From: Actinomycetota bacterium
GTDB lineage: Bacteria; Actinomycetota; Humimicrobiia; Humimicrobiales; Humimicrobiaceae
Direction: 5' to 3'
Assembly (NCBI GenBank): GCA_028696435.1
Contig: JAQVHC010000021.1
Coordinates: forward strand, 1 to 10,743
Length of the DNA: 10,743 nt
Part shown: positions 1-6,597 of the stretch, piece by piece
Numbering within the stretch: position 1 is the stretch's first letter
How the letters are laid out: each line of letters starts with the position of its first letter
Position numbers and translations under genes: made by a program
The notes under the pieces: generated by a model
What the model saw: the letters and a program-made list of their open reading frames with translations, nothing else
What the model was told of the DNA's origin: nothing
The model's database searches: none

Positions 1-2272
1 GCGGGTATTTGCTCATATCAATAACATCATCTAAAAATCTTACAGCTATATGGACTATCCTTCTTAGTTTATCGAAATCTACCGTTTTTTTGCCTTCTTC
101 CTCTTTTACCATATTTGCCAGGTTTATTGACCCGAGGTTACATGCTTCATAAGGAAGCAGAGGCTGCTCGCCGCAGTTTCTGACCACAATTCCATTCGCA
201 ATATATGAATTACTAACAGGTTCATTAAAGTCAAAAACTTCCTTCTTCCCTGCATATTCTATGCTTGCAACTTTATCTATAAACTTATTGTAGTAATTTT
301 TACCAGAAAGCTTTTCAAATTTAAAAGAATTTAGTAATTCATTTTTCCTTTCAATAAGAAATCCTATTTCATCCTGAAATTTCCTCTTTGATATTCCTCC
401 TGAAATGAACAATTCATAGTAATTATCATTCCTGGCTTTATAGCTTTTGCTTTCTCCTTCCTTATTAACATAAGAAAAGTTTTTGGAAAAAGAATATTCC
501 CTGGTCAAAATATTTGATTTAATTCCCAGGCCCAGCAGCAGGACTTGAACACCTTTTAATAGTTTCTGTGAGGATGAGCTAATCTTTATGATTCCGTCTG
601 TGTCGTCAATATTACCATCAGAGCTAAAAATCCCTCTTAGAAAACCAGTTACAGCTTCTTTTGGTGCAGCAAATAAACTTTCCGGAACTTCCTTCTCTCT
701 TGAAGTACATGTTTTTACACCTAATTCCTTAAAAAATTCAATAAATCCTTTTGAATGATAGGAAAGATGAGTAACTCCATTTTCTCTTAATATCTCTTTT
801 ACATCATAGTTATACCAATCTTTTATAATCTTTTTAAAATAAGAAGAAACTTCTTTATCTTTACTCCCGAAAGTAAAGCCAACCCTATCATCTCTAAGCC
901 AGCCATCTCCAATTAGCCAGCCTATAACTTCTCCAAGTTCACAAGACCAGTATTCAGGTAATTTAAGAGTTTTTCTATTGGTGAATCTGTTTAACTTCAT
1001 AACTTTTCCATTATTAAATATCTTCTTATCTAATGGGAATTTACCAATTGGCTGAATTAAAACTTCATCTCCTTCTGAAAGTTCATTGAGTTTTTTATAT
1101 CCTTTAGTGGTGAGTATTTTATGCTCCGGAGTAACTTCAATTTCATAGCCTGAATAGGTAATCAATCTATAGATATCTTTAACACCCCTGTTCCAGGAAT
1201 TTATATTACTGCTTTCAAATATAGAGAGGTTACTTTCTTTAAATTCCTTTGCAACTTTATATTCAAGAGCTCTCTTATCAAAAAGTATTTTTATATTCTC
1301 GCCAGCTTCAATTCTGCTGTGTAAGTGGCTTGCTTCTATAAAACCACTGTCAGTTGAAATCAGGGTATCTCCTGAAACGCATGGATTGGTGCTTTCTATC
1401 TGACCGAGATGTGGAGTTGGATTATCTTTATTTAGCCTATCCAGGAATATAATACCCGGATCACCATTTTTCCAGGCATGCTCTACGATTTTATTAAATA
1501 CCTCTCTTGCCCTGTACTTATCCACCACCTCTTTTGTTCGTGGATTTATGATTTCATACTCTTCATCATTTTCAACAGCTTTCATAAATTTTTCGGTCAC
1601 CCCGACCGAAATATTAAAATTATTAAGTTTGTCATTATTTTCTTTCGAAGATATAAACTCAAGAATATCAGGGTGGTCAACCCGGAGTATTCCCATATTT
1701 GCCCCTCTTCTTGTTCCACCCTGTTTTATCGTATCAGTTGCTGCATTAAATACAGTCATAAAAGATATTGGTCCGCTTGAAACTCCTTTGGTTGAAAGAA
1801 CAACATCATTTTTTGGCCTTATATTTGAAAATGAATAGCCTACGCCACCACCTGACTTTTGAATCAGTGCAGTTTCCTTCAATGCCTCAAAAATATCATT
1901 CATAGAGTCACCCACCGGTAAAACAAAACAGGCGGCCAGCTGCTGGAGTTCTTTGCCAGCATTCATAAGGGTTGGAGAGTTTGGAAGAAAATCAAGGTCT
2001 GTCATAATGTCAAAGAATTGTTTCTCTATCTCTTTTACTTCCTCATCTGTTTTACCATATTTTTTTTCTGCTGATGCAATATTTTTCGCAACTCTTACAA
2101 ACATATCTCTAGGACTTTCAAGAAGAACACCTTCCTCATCCCTCTTTAAATATCTTCTTTCAAGAACTTTTATTGCATTTTCAGACAAATTAATTTTTTT
2201 ATTGAGGTAATAATCATCAATATTTTTTTCACTCTTTTTGTCTTTAATTTTTTTTACATTTTCCATTTTCAT
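1..2272 (-). CDS. nrdJ: Adenosylcobalamin-dependent (class II) ribonucleoside-diphosphate reductase, intein-containing, 3' end off the window
   Basis: Reduces ribonucleotides to deoxyribonucleotides in the cytoplasm, using adenosylcobalamin to make the active-site thiyl radical. 757 codons are visible and the C-terminus lies beyond the left edge. Family signatures seen: FLPNSPTLMNAG near residues 95-106, the redox cysteine C115 in LAACFVLPV, QKSGGGVGYSFSNIRP, then QGGTRRGANMGILRVDHPDI. After the intein (residues 298-699) the chain resumes with CGEQPLLPYEACNLGSINL. The joined motif NPCGE contains the thiyl-radical cysteine, here codon 700. ESTNPCGEQPLLPYE is typical of NrdJ rather than of class I NrdA/NrdE. 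The ATG at 2270-2272 is chosen because TAA lies in frame two codons upstream and GGAGGTA (2281-2287) sits at good spacing; an ATG two codons further in is possible. Transcription probably starts near 2509 and appears NrdR-controlled. Only spliced protein could be active. Confidence 0.96.
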   Translation of the reverse strand, partial: MKMENVKKIKDKKSEKNIDDYYLNKKINLSENAIKVLERRYLKRDEEGVLLESPRDMFVRVAKNIASAEKKYGKTDEEVKEIEKQFFDIMTDLDFLPNSPTLMNAGKELQQLAACFVLPVGDSMNDIFEALKETALIQKSGGGVGYSFSNIRPKNDVVLSTKGVSSGPISFMTVFNAATDTIKQGGTRRGANMGILRVDHPDILEFISSKENNDKLNNFNISVGVTEKFMKAVENDEEYEIINPRTKEVVDKYRAREVFNKIVEHAWKNGDPGIIFLDRLNKDNPTPHLGQIESTNPCVSGDTLISTDSGFIEASHLHSRIEAGENIKILFDKRALEYKVAKEFKESNLSIFESSNINSWNRGVKDIYRLITYSGYEIEVTPEHKILTTKGYKKLNELSEGDEVLIQPIGKFPLDKKIFNNGKVMKLNRFTNRKTLKLPEYWSCELGEVIGWLIGDGWLRDDRVGFTFGSKDKEVSSYFKKIIKDWYNYDVKEILRENGVTHLSYHSKGFIEFFKELGVKTCTSREKEVPESLFAAPKEAVTGFLRGIFSSDGNIDDTDGIIKISSSSQKLLKGVQVLLLGLGIKSNILTREYSFSKNFSYVNKEGESKSYKARNDNYYELFISGGISKRKFQDEIGFLIERKNELLNSFKFEKLSGKNYYNKFIDKVASIEYAGKKEVFDFNEPVSNSYIANGIVVRNCGEQPLLPYEACNLGSINLANMVKEEEGKKTVDFDKLRRIVHIAVRFLDDVIDMSKYP
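176..1381 (-). mobile_element. Intein with LAGLIDADG homing endonuclease inside NrdJ (402 residues)
   Basis: A protein-splicing element in frame with nrdJ, free of stops. Its first residue is Cys1 in CVSGDTLISTD (block A). Block B is IEVTPEHKIL with Thr84 and His87. Two dodecapeptide motifs, LGEVIGWLIGDGW (149-161, acidic D159) and AVTGFLRGIFSSDGNI (242-257, acidic D255), mark a two-motif LAGLIDADG endonuclease. Block F is VFDFNEP followed by SYIANGIVVRN, ending in Asn402. The next extein residue is Cys of CGEQ. This supplies the nucleophiles of a class 1 intein: Cys1, terminal Asn and Cys+1. The usual penultimate histidine is arginine (R401). The junctions are exact because the flanks join to the invariant STNP/CGEQ of NrdJ. 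Both endonuclease acidic residues are kept, so homing may still be possible. Confidence 0.95.
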
Positions 2273-2492
2273 AGATTAATTACCTCCAATATCTCTAATT
2301 TTTTCCATAAATAACTTCAGTAATCAATAACAAGAATACGATCACCAAAACACCAGATAATTAATAATCTAAAATAATCCAATCACAGGCGTAACATTAT
2401 AACTGAGAGAACTCCACCACTTAAAATGAGCGTTGAAATTACTTTTTATTCTGTGAGTATATATCATATAATTTTTCAGAAATCCGGGATTA
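2273..2492 (-). other. Untranslated leader of nrdJ
   Basis: About 220 bases lie between the downstream NrdR-like site and the nrdJ start. With transcription starting near 2509, the 5' leader is close to 237 nt, which is long. I see no riboswitch core in it and no convincing upstream reading frame. The only clear signal is the ribosome binding site GGAGGTA at 2281-2287. A five-codon ATG-to-TGA frame occurs in the leader but has no credible ribosome binding site. Confidence 0.5.
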
Positions 2493-2508
2493 ATTCATTA
2501 TATTGTGT
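2493..2508 (-). promoter_or_regulatory. NrdR box 2 (downstream), at the nrdJ transcript start
   Basis: Minus-strand ACACAATATAATGAAT agrees at about 13 of 16 positions with the NrdR-box pattern; the left half is perfect and the right half degenerate. It begins exactly 32 bp after box 1, which is three helical turns and the spacing expected of paired NrdR sites. It covers roughly +1 to +16 of the predicted nrdJ transcript. Confidence 0.7.
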
Positions 2509-2516
2509 ACAATCAT

Positions 2517-2545
2517 ATGATAATATACTATATATTGTATGTCAA
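2517..2545 (-). promoter_or_regulatory. Sigma-70-type promoter of nrdJ
   Basis: Read on the minus strand, a perfect -35 hexamer TTGACA (2540-2545) is followed by a 17-bp spacer and TATCAT (2517-2522) as the -10. It points into nrdJ, with a start site expected near 2509-2510. The spacer is almost exactly filled by an NrdR-box-like palindrome, which fits a repressor-controlled promoter. Confidence 0.8.
2525..2540 (-). promoter_or_regulatory. NrdR box 1 (upstream), in the nrdJ promoter spacer
   Basis: Minus-strand ATACAATATATAGTAT agrees at 14 of 16 positions, by my count, with the NrdR-box pattern ACACWATATATWGTGT. It lies between the -35 and -10 hexamers. NrdR is the zinc-finger/ATP-cone repressor of ribonucleotide reductase genes and is known to bind paired boxes. 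The nrdR gene itself is not in this window. Confidence 0.75.
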
Positions 2546-2569
2546 TAATAATTTTTATTCTTTGTTTTT

Positions 2570-2600
2570 CTCCCGGTCTTCTCAGTTACTTTCCCGGGAG
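2570..2600. repeat. GC-rich inverted repeat between nrdJ and the bS22 gene
   Basis: CTCCCGG (2570-2576) pairs perfectly with CCGGGAG (2594-2600) around a 17-base loop. It is an isolated GC-rich island in very AT-rich DNA. Read in either direction it is not followed by a run of T, so it is not a standard intrinsic terminator. It lies just upstream of the nrdJ -35. Its function is unknown; the rest of the gap from 2601 to 2772 holds no gene that I can see. Confidence 0.45.
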
Positions 2601-2725
2601 GGAAGAAAAAAACACATTATAATTATATAAATATAATTAAAATACATACGCTGTTTATCAGATTATTTATAATCCTAACCTACAGATGATTTGCAGTCAA
2701 TCAATAATTTTAATAGCCAATAAGT

Positions 2726-2759
2726 AAACTTTAATAGAGTGCTTCCTTTTTTAAAGTTT
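2726..2759. repeat. AT-rich inverted repeat upstream of the bS22 promoter
   Basis: AAACTTTAA (2726-2734) and TTAAAGTTT (2751-2759) form a perfect 9-bp stem around a 16-base loop. No gene ends nearby on either strand for it to terminate, and the base composition makes chance pairing fairly likely. Recorded as a structure only. Confidence 0.3.
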
Positions 2760-2772
2760 TTCAAGTTATTAA

Positions 2773-2801
2773 TACAATAACAGAATTATTTCTGTTATAA
2801 T
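2773..2801 (+). promoter_or_regulatory. Extended -10 promoter of the bS22 gene
   Basis: A perfect TATAAT (2796-2801) preceded by TGT gives the extended -10 pattern TGNTATAAT. The sequence 17 bp upstream, TACAAT (2773-2778), is a poor -35, as is usual for extended -10 promoters. It would start transcription near 2808, about 75 nt ahead of the small ribosomal protein gene. Confidence 0.6.
2777..2798. promoter_or_regulatory. Operator-like palindrome overlapping the bS22 promoter
   Basis: ATAACAGAA (2777-2785) and TTCTGTTAT (2790-2798) form a perfect 9-bp inverted repeat with a 4-bp spacer. It covers the promoter spacer and the first half of the -10. The size and symmetry suit binding of a dimeric repressor. 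I do not recognise the binding protein. Confidence 0.4.
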
Positions 2802-2882
2802 AGCTTACCTGTATAGATTAAATTTTTAAAAATCTTTACTTCACATTATATTTTATTAAATTTATTGATATAAGGATGCAGT

Positions 2883-2978
2883 ATGAGTTCTGTTATTAAA
2901 AAGAGAAGAAGAAAAATGAGAAAGAAAAAGCATAAAAAGATGCTTAAAAAGACAAGATGGCAGAGAAGAAATAAATGA
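2883..2978 (+). CDS. Small ribosomal subunit protein bS22 (AURKAIP1/COX24 domain), 31 residues
   Basis: A tiny, extremely basic protein: MSSVIKKRRRKMRKKK is followed by HKKMLKKTRWQRRNK, with 20 Lys/Arg among 31 residues. The order S-V-I-K-K-R-R-x-x-M, K-K-H-K/R-K, then K-T-R-x-Q-R-R matches, from memory, the short basic protein of mycobacterial small subunits named bS22, a member of the AURKAIP1/COX24 C-terminal domain family. Its likely role is to bind and stabilise 16S rRNA in the small subunit. AAGGA (2872-2876) stands 6 nt before the ATG. It is monocistronic and divergent from nrdJ. A weak 6-bp hairpin at 3000-3026 follows the stop and may end the transcript. Easily missed because of its length. 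Confidence 0.85.
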   Translation: MSSVIKKRRRKMRKKKHKKMLKKTRWQRRNK

Positions 2979-3095
2979 TAAACACACAACACGATTAAAC
3001 ATACAATGAATTTTTATTGATGTATGATTTATTCACATATTCCAGTTTAATTTTAAAAAGCATTCCTTATTAGAGGTCAGCCAGCTGGTAACTCT

Positions 3096-4013
3096 TTAAA
3101 TTTTCATATCCGTTTTCTTTATAATGGGAATTAATTTATTTTCCAGGATTTCTTCGTCATCGCCTATTTTTTCTTTAAGTAAAAACCAGTTCTCAGCATG
3201 CTCAACATATCCTCCAGCAGGTACTTTCCCCAGGCTCCCAAGTGTCTCCATCTCAAGTATTTCCGGGTTTATGTAAATTTCTGTATTAACCCCAAAATCA
3301 GGGTACATAACACCTGGTTTGTAACTGTATCTTTTTATAAAAAGATAATCATCAAGACTATATGCAATCCACCCCTGTGTATTTAAAGCTCCAATCTTCT
3401 GGGGGCTTCCTGCATCAGGATCCTGCTTTATCTGTATAAATTTATTTCCCCATGTGAAACGGTGATCACTCATTCTTGTGTATGGCCAGAGAACAAGAGG
3501 GCGTACCGGAAGAAGGTTTCCTTCTGCAGGTTTATAAGGCTCCTGTGGTACTATTGCCCTCCCACCTTTTGCCATTACGGTAAGCGCCCAGGGCGCCATC
3601 TCAATATCCCAGAGATTTCTATTAATCAATCTGTGAAGTACTCTGATATTATTATCCGGACCTGGCGTTATTTCTATTTCTTTTTGAATTCCTGTTGTTT
3701 CTTCCACATCCTGGATAAGTTTTAAAGTTTTACCATCCCAGCAGTAACTAACACTTTTATTATCCGGATAATATGTACGCGGCATAGCTTCGGGGGAATG
3801 CCAGAATCTGTGACCTCCATACATTAACCACTCATCTCCGCCGACCTTTCCAAGATGCTGTTCCACCTCGCCAAAAACATTTTTCTCCCCTTTAAAAGCA
3901 AGCCGGATAATCCTGGGGCCTACATCGGTGGTCACTATACATTCTACTTCACCATCTGTAAGACGGATACAATTTTCCCATCCTCCATAATTAAATTTTT
4001 TTTCAATTTTCAT
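3096..4013 (-). CDS. DUF4380-type protein with galactose-mutarotase-like fold
   Basis: A 305-residue soluble protein without a signal peptide. It begins with WENCIRLTDGEVECIVTTD, followed by VGPRIIRLAF, and continues with GGDEWLMYGGHRFWHSPE (58-75), MAPWALTVMAKGGRAI, VLWPYTRMSDHRFTWGN and PDFGVNTEIYINPEILEMET (238-257). This pattern is that of the DUF4380 family, which by fold relates to aldose 1-epimerases and other carbohydrate-binding beta-sandwich enzymes. H68, H72 and the Glu in GVNTEIY are plausible active-site residues by analogy, which I infer rather than see proven. Substrate and reaction are unknown. The ATG is preceded by GGAGG (4026-4030) and by AGGGG (4020-4024), either of which may serve as ribosome binding site. 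It is a lone gene with no sugar-metabolism neighbours. Confidence 0.8.
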   Translation of the reverse strand: MKIEKKFNYGGWENCIRLTDGEVECIVTTDVGPRIIRLAFKGEKNVFGEVEQHLGKVGGDEWLMYGGHRFWHSPEAMPRTYYPDNKSVSYCWDGKTLKLIQDVEETTGIQKEIEITPGPDNNIRVLHRLINRNLWDIEMAPWALTVMAKGGRAIVPQEPYKPAEGNLLPVRPLVLWPYTRMSDHRFTWGNKFIQIKQDPDAGSPQKIGALNTQGWIAYSLDDYLFIKRYSYKPGVMYPDFGVNTEIYINPEILEMETLGSLGKVPAGGYVEHAENWFLLKEKIGDDEEILENKLIPIIKKTDMKI

Positions 4014-4572
4014 AATATCCCCTGACCTCCTACAATTTTTTGATTAACCCATATTAAATTTTATTGCCTTCTATTTATTTTTCTACTTATTTTTATAGAT
4101 AAATTTTATATAAATTATGGCAATGGCTACGTTTTATTCTTTAAAGCTCTACATAATTTCATATAAAAACAACATAATAAAATTATTATAATGTTTATTA
4201 ATCAAAATGCTAACAAAATGTACAAAAATAGAAACATATAAAACATAGGCGGTGTTTGAGCAGTATTTTTATTAAGTCTGTTTGCGAATAACCTGCGCTG
4301 AATTTAAGTAAAGCTCTTTCTTGTATAGAAGATAATTTTAATTTATTGATTGAAATGACAAAAAAATAATGTATAATTTTATCAGATTAAACCAGAGAAA
4401 AAATTATAATAAAATACAAAGTACACTATATAAAAAGTATGCACCGTTTTTCATATTATCAATGCTTCATATTGTTGTCCACTTTCTGATCTGGCTTAAA
4501 AACATAATTTTTAATTAAAATTATTAAATATTCTTTAGAGTTATAAGTTTTATATGTGAGTTCTTACTTAAT
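4014..4572. other. Gene-free divergent intergenic region
   Basis: A 559-bp, very AT-rich gap between two genes transcribed away from each other. It holds a good plus-strand promoter (4350-4377) for the ABC operon. On the minus strand there is a weaker candidate for the DUF4380 gene: TTAGCA (4208-4213), 17 bp, TATAAT (4185-4190). Only a few short open frames occur, such as 24 codons at 4117-4191, without ribosome binding sites. I see no RNA gene or riboswitch core. Confidence 0.5.
4350..4377 (+). promoter_or_regulatory. Promoter of the ABC exporter operon
   Basis: TTGAAA (4350-4355), a 16-bp spacer and a perfect TATAAT (4372-4377). The start site would be near 4384, leaving a leader of about 190 nt before the ATPase gene. 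Confidence 0.6.
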
Positions 4573-5502
4573 ATGTCTTCATCACAAATAATAAGCGTAA
4601 TCGGCCTCAAAAAAAATTATGGAGATGTTAAAGCCGTAAGAGGCATAGACTTTCATGTAAATAAAGGCGAGCTATTTGCTTTCCTCGGCCCAAATGGCGC
4701 TGGCAAAACTACTACAATTGATATCTTATGCACACTTCTCAGACCTGATAGCGGAGAAGTAAAAGTTAATGGCTACATTCTCGGCAGGCAGGATGATGAA
4801 ATCCGGAAAGATATTGGAGTTGTATTCCAGGATAGCCTGCTTGATAATCTCTTAACAGTAAGAGAAAACCTTTTTATAAGGGGAAGCTTTTACAGAATGC
4901 CCGGGAAAACCCTCTCAGAATCAGTTGACAGAGCTGTAAGTGCTGCCGGTGTTAAAGGTTTTTTAAATCGCCCTTACGGAAAACTCTCAGGTGGCCAGCG
5001 ACGCAGAGCTGATATGGCGAGAGCTCTTATCAATACACCTGAGATTCTTTTTCTTGATGAGCCAACCACCGGTCTTGACCCCCAGACCCGTAGAAGCATC
5101 TGGGACACGATCCGCAACCTGCAGAAAGAAACAGGAATGACAGTGTTTCTTACAACTCACTATATGGAAGAGGCAGCAAAAGCTGATTATGTTGCAATAA
5201 TTGACAATGGAAAGATTTCTGCCAGTGGAACCCCGTCTGAACTCCGCGCAAAATATAGTACAGATACTCTGCGGCTTATTCCAAAAGACAGTAAAGACCT
5301 TAAAAACTTTTTATTGAAACAAAATATAGAATTTGTTAACTCGGGAGGAGCTTTTATCATAAATATTCCGGGAACACTGGATGCACTTCCTTTACTAAAA
5401 AAGATGGAGAATATGATAACGGGTTTTGAAGTGATAAGTGGTAGTATGGACGATGCCTTTGTGAATATTACCGGTTTTGATATAAGAGAGGGTGGAGCTT
5501 AA
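4573..5502 (+). CDS. ABC transporter ATP-binding protein, DrrA/daunorubicin-resistance type
   Basis: Cytoplasmic ATPase that powers export through the adjacent permease. All nucleotide-binding motifs are intact: Walker A GPNGAGKTT (39-47), Q-loop Q86 in GVVFQDSLLDNLLTVREN, signature LSGGQ (138-142), Walker B ILFLDEP (158-164, catalytic E163), D-loop GLD (167-169) and switch His196 in LTTHYMEE. The 309-residue length, with about 80 residues after the ATPase core ending in a region that contacts the permease, fits the DrrA family of one-domain exporter ATPases. The substrate cannot be read from sequence; drugs, lipids and polysaccharides are all known for this group. The start follows a poor ribosome binding site: only GTGAG, about 12 nt upstream. 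The first residues align with the family's normal beginning, so ATG 4573 is kept. Confidence 0.93.
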   Translation: MSSSQIISVIGLKKNYGDVKAVRGIDFHVNKGELFAFLGPNGAGKTTTIDILCTLLRPDSGEVKVNGYILGRQDDEIRKDIGVVFQDSLLDNLLTVRENLFIRGSFYRMPGKTLSESVDRAVSAAGVKGFLNRPYGKLSGGQRRRADMARALINTPEILFLDEPTTGLDPQTRRSIWDTIRNLQKETGMTVFLTTHYMEEAAKADYVAIIDNGKISASGTPSELRAKYSTDTLRLIPKDSKDLKNFLLKQNIEFVNSGGAFIINIPGTLDALPLLKKMENMITGFEVISGSMDDAFVNITGFDIREGGA

Positions 5503-5505
5503 CTT

Positions 5506-6372
5506 ATGGTGATTGTTAATTTAATCAAAAGAAATTTAAAACTTTTTTTCCGTGATAAGGCATCTGTATTTTTCTCACTGCTTGCAGTATTTATAATAAT
5601 TGGGCTCTATGTATTTTTCCTCGGAAGAATGATGACCGAAGGTTTTGAAAATCTACTTGGAGACAATGCCCGTTTCATTGTTGACAGCTGGGTCATGGCA
5701 GGAATTCTGTCTGTTACATCAATAACCACAACAATGGGTGCGCTTGGAATAATGGTTGATGACAGGTCAAAAAAAATTTTAAATGACTTTTATTCTGCTC
5801 CATTAAAGCGCTCCCACCTCACCTGTGGATACTTACTAAGTTGTTTTATAATTGGCATTATTATGACCATCATAGCACTGGTTATTGCAGAGATTTATAT
5901 AATTTCCGGTGGTGGTGAGCTCCTCGGTTTAATGTCATTACTGAAACTGCTCGGGGTAATGTTTATATCTGTTTTTGCTGGCTCTTCAATGGTTTTCTTT
6001 ATTGTAACATTTTTTAAGAGTAGTAATGCTTTTGCCGCTGCAAGCACCGTTATAGGAACTCTTATCGGTTTTCTTACTGGAATTTATATCCCGATAGGAC
6101 AATTGCCCTCCGGAGTACAGACCGCAATAAAAATATTCCCCATAAGTCATTCCGCTGCACTGTTCCGGCAGATTATGATGGAAGCGCCAATGTCAGAAGC
6201 TCTTGCAGGTGCACCGGTTGAGGTTATTACTGATTTTAAAAAAACAATGGGAGTAATTTTCTTTGCAGGTGATAAAGAAATTACTCCTCTTATAAATATA
6301 CTTGTCCTCGTTGCAACAGGTGTTATTTTCCTTATACTGTCTATTGTAAATATATCCATTAAGAAAAGATAA
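5506..6372 (+). CDS. ABC-2 type transporter permease, DrrB-like
   Basis: Membrane half of the exporter, 288 residues. Hydrophobic segments lie at about 20-40, 62-84, 107-130, 145-170, 175-195 and 260-284, giving the six helices of ABC-2 permeases. The N-terminal NLIKRNLKLFFRDKASVFF is the amphipathic entry helix typical of the group, and the stretch FPISHSAALFRQIMM before the last helix is also characteristic. The start is 3 bp after the ATPase stop, with GGTGGAG (5491-5497) inside the end of the upstream gene, so the two are translated from one message and probably assemble as a 2+2 complex. No maturation or regulator gene accompanies them, so the exported compound is unknown. Confidence 0.92.
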   Translation: MVIVNLIKRNLKLFFRDKASVFFSLLAVFIIIGLYVFFLGRMMTEGFENLLGDNARFIVDSWVMAGILSVTSITTTMGALGIMVDDRSKKILNDFYSAPLKRSHLTCGYLLSCFIIGIIMTIIALVIAEIYIISGGGELLGLMSLLKLLGVMFISVFAGSSMVFFIVTFFKSSNAFAAASTVIGTLIGFLTGIYIPIGQLPSGVQTAIKIFPISHSAALFRQIMMEAPMSEALAGAPVEVITDFKKTMGVIFFAGDKEITPLINILVLVATGVIFLILSIVNISIKKR

Positions 6373-6597
6373 CAGTCTAATTCTTACACCCTTGCAACAG
6401 GCTTACTCGACTCAGGTTTACTATCACTGTAATTATATCGACTTATATTAGGAGTCCTTTAAACCTTTAAAAAATAATCTTTTTGCTCTTCTGGCTTCCA
6501 GGCTTATTCCTGGATTCACCCATGGATTTATCGAAAAACTTCTTTTGTGTCTATGACTATATGGGGCCCTGCAACAGATAGCAAGACTGCAGCTGGT
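6373..6597. other. Intergenic region between convergent ABC permease and nuclease genes
   Basis: No gene is evident. A small hairpin CCAGG/CCTGG (6498-6513) has no following T run, so I cannot name a terminator. On the minus strand the nuclease frame stays open for 49 codons beyond its TAA, down to 6448, but the sequence looks unlike the family. TTTATCGAAAAACTTCTTTT (6527-6546) resembles the end of the nuclease gene at 6597-6616 (17 of 20 identical), 70 bp apart. Confidence 0.4.

Noticed and set aside
1478..2210. Three plus-strand open frames of 85-100 codons opposite nrdJ
   Set aside because: They lie antisense to an unmistakable nrdJ reading frame, have odd composition (runs of Phe, Ser and Ile) and match no family.
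2546..2620. Cobalamin or TPP riboswitch read on the minus strand near ACTGAGAAGACCGGGAG
   Set aside because: Short likeness to conserved boxes only; the other required segments are missing and the site is upstream of the nrdJ promoter, so it would not be in its transcript.
3198..3725. Plus-strand open frames opposite the DUF4380 gene
   Set aside because: Antisense shadows of a well-supported gene, without ribosome binding sites.
4117..4191. 24-codon plus-strand frame with two early ATG codons
   Set aside because: No ribosome binding site, no recognised family, and such frames are expected by chance in this gap.
6147..6359. Minus-strand 70-codon frame inside the ABC permease gene
   Set aside because: Antisense to a clear six-helix permease; no independent support.
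6498..6513. Intrinsic terminator CCAGG/CCTGG after the ABC operon
   Set aside because: Only a five-pair stem and no T run on either exit side.
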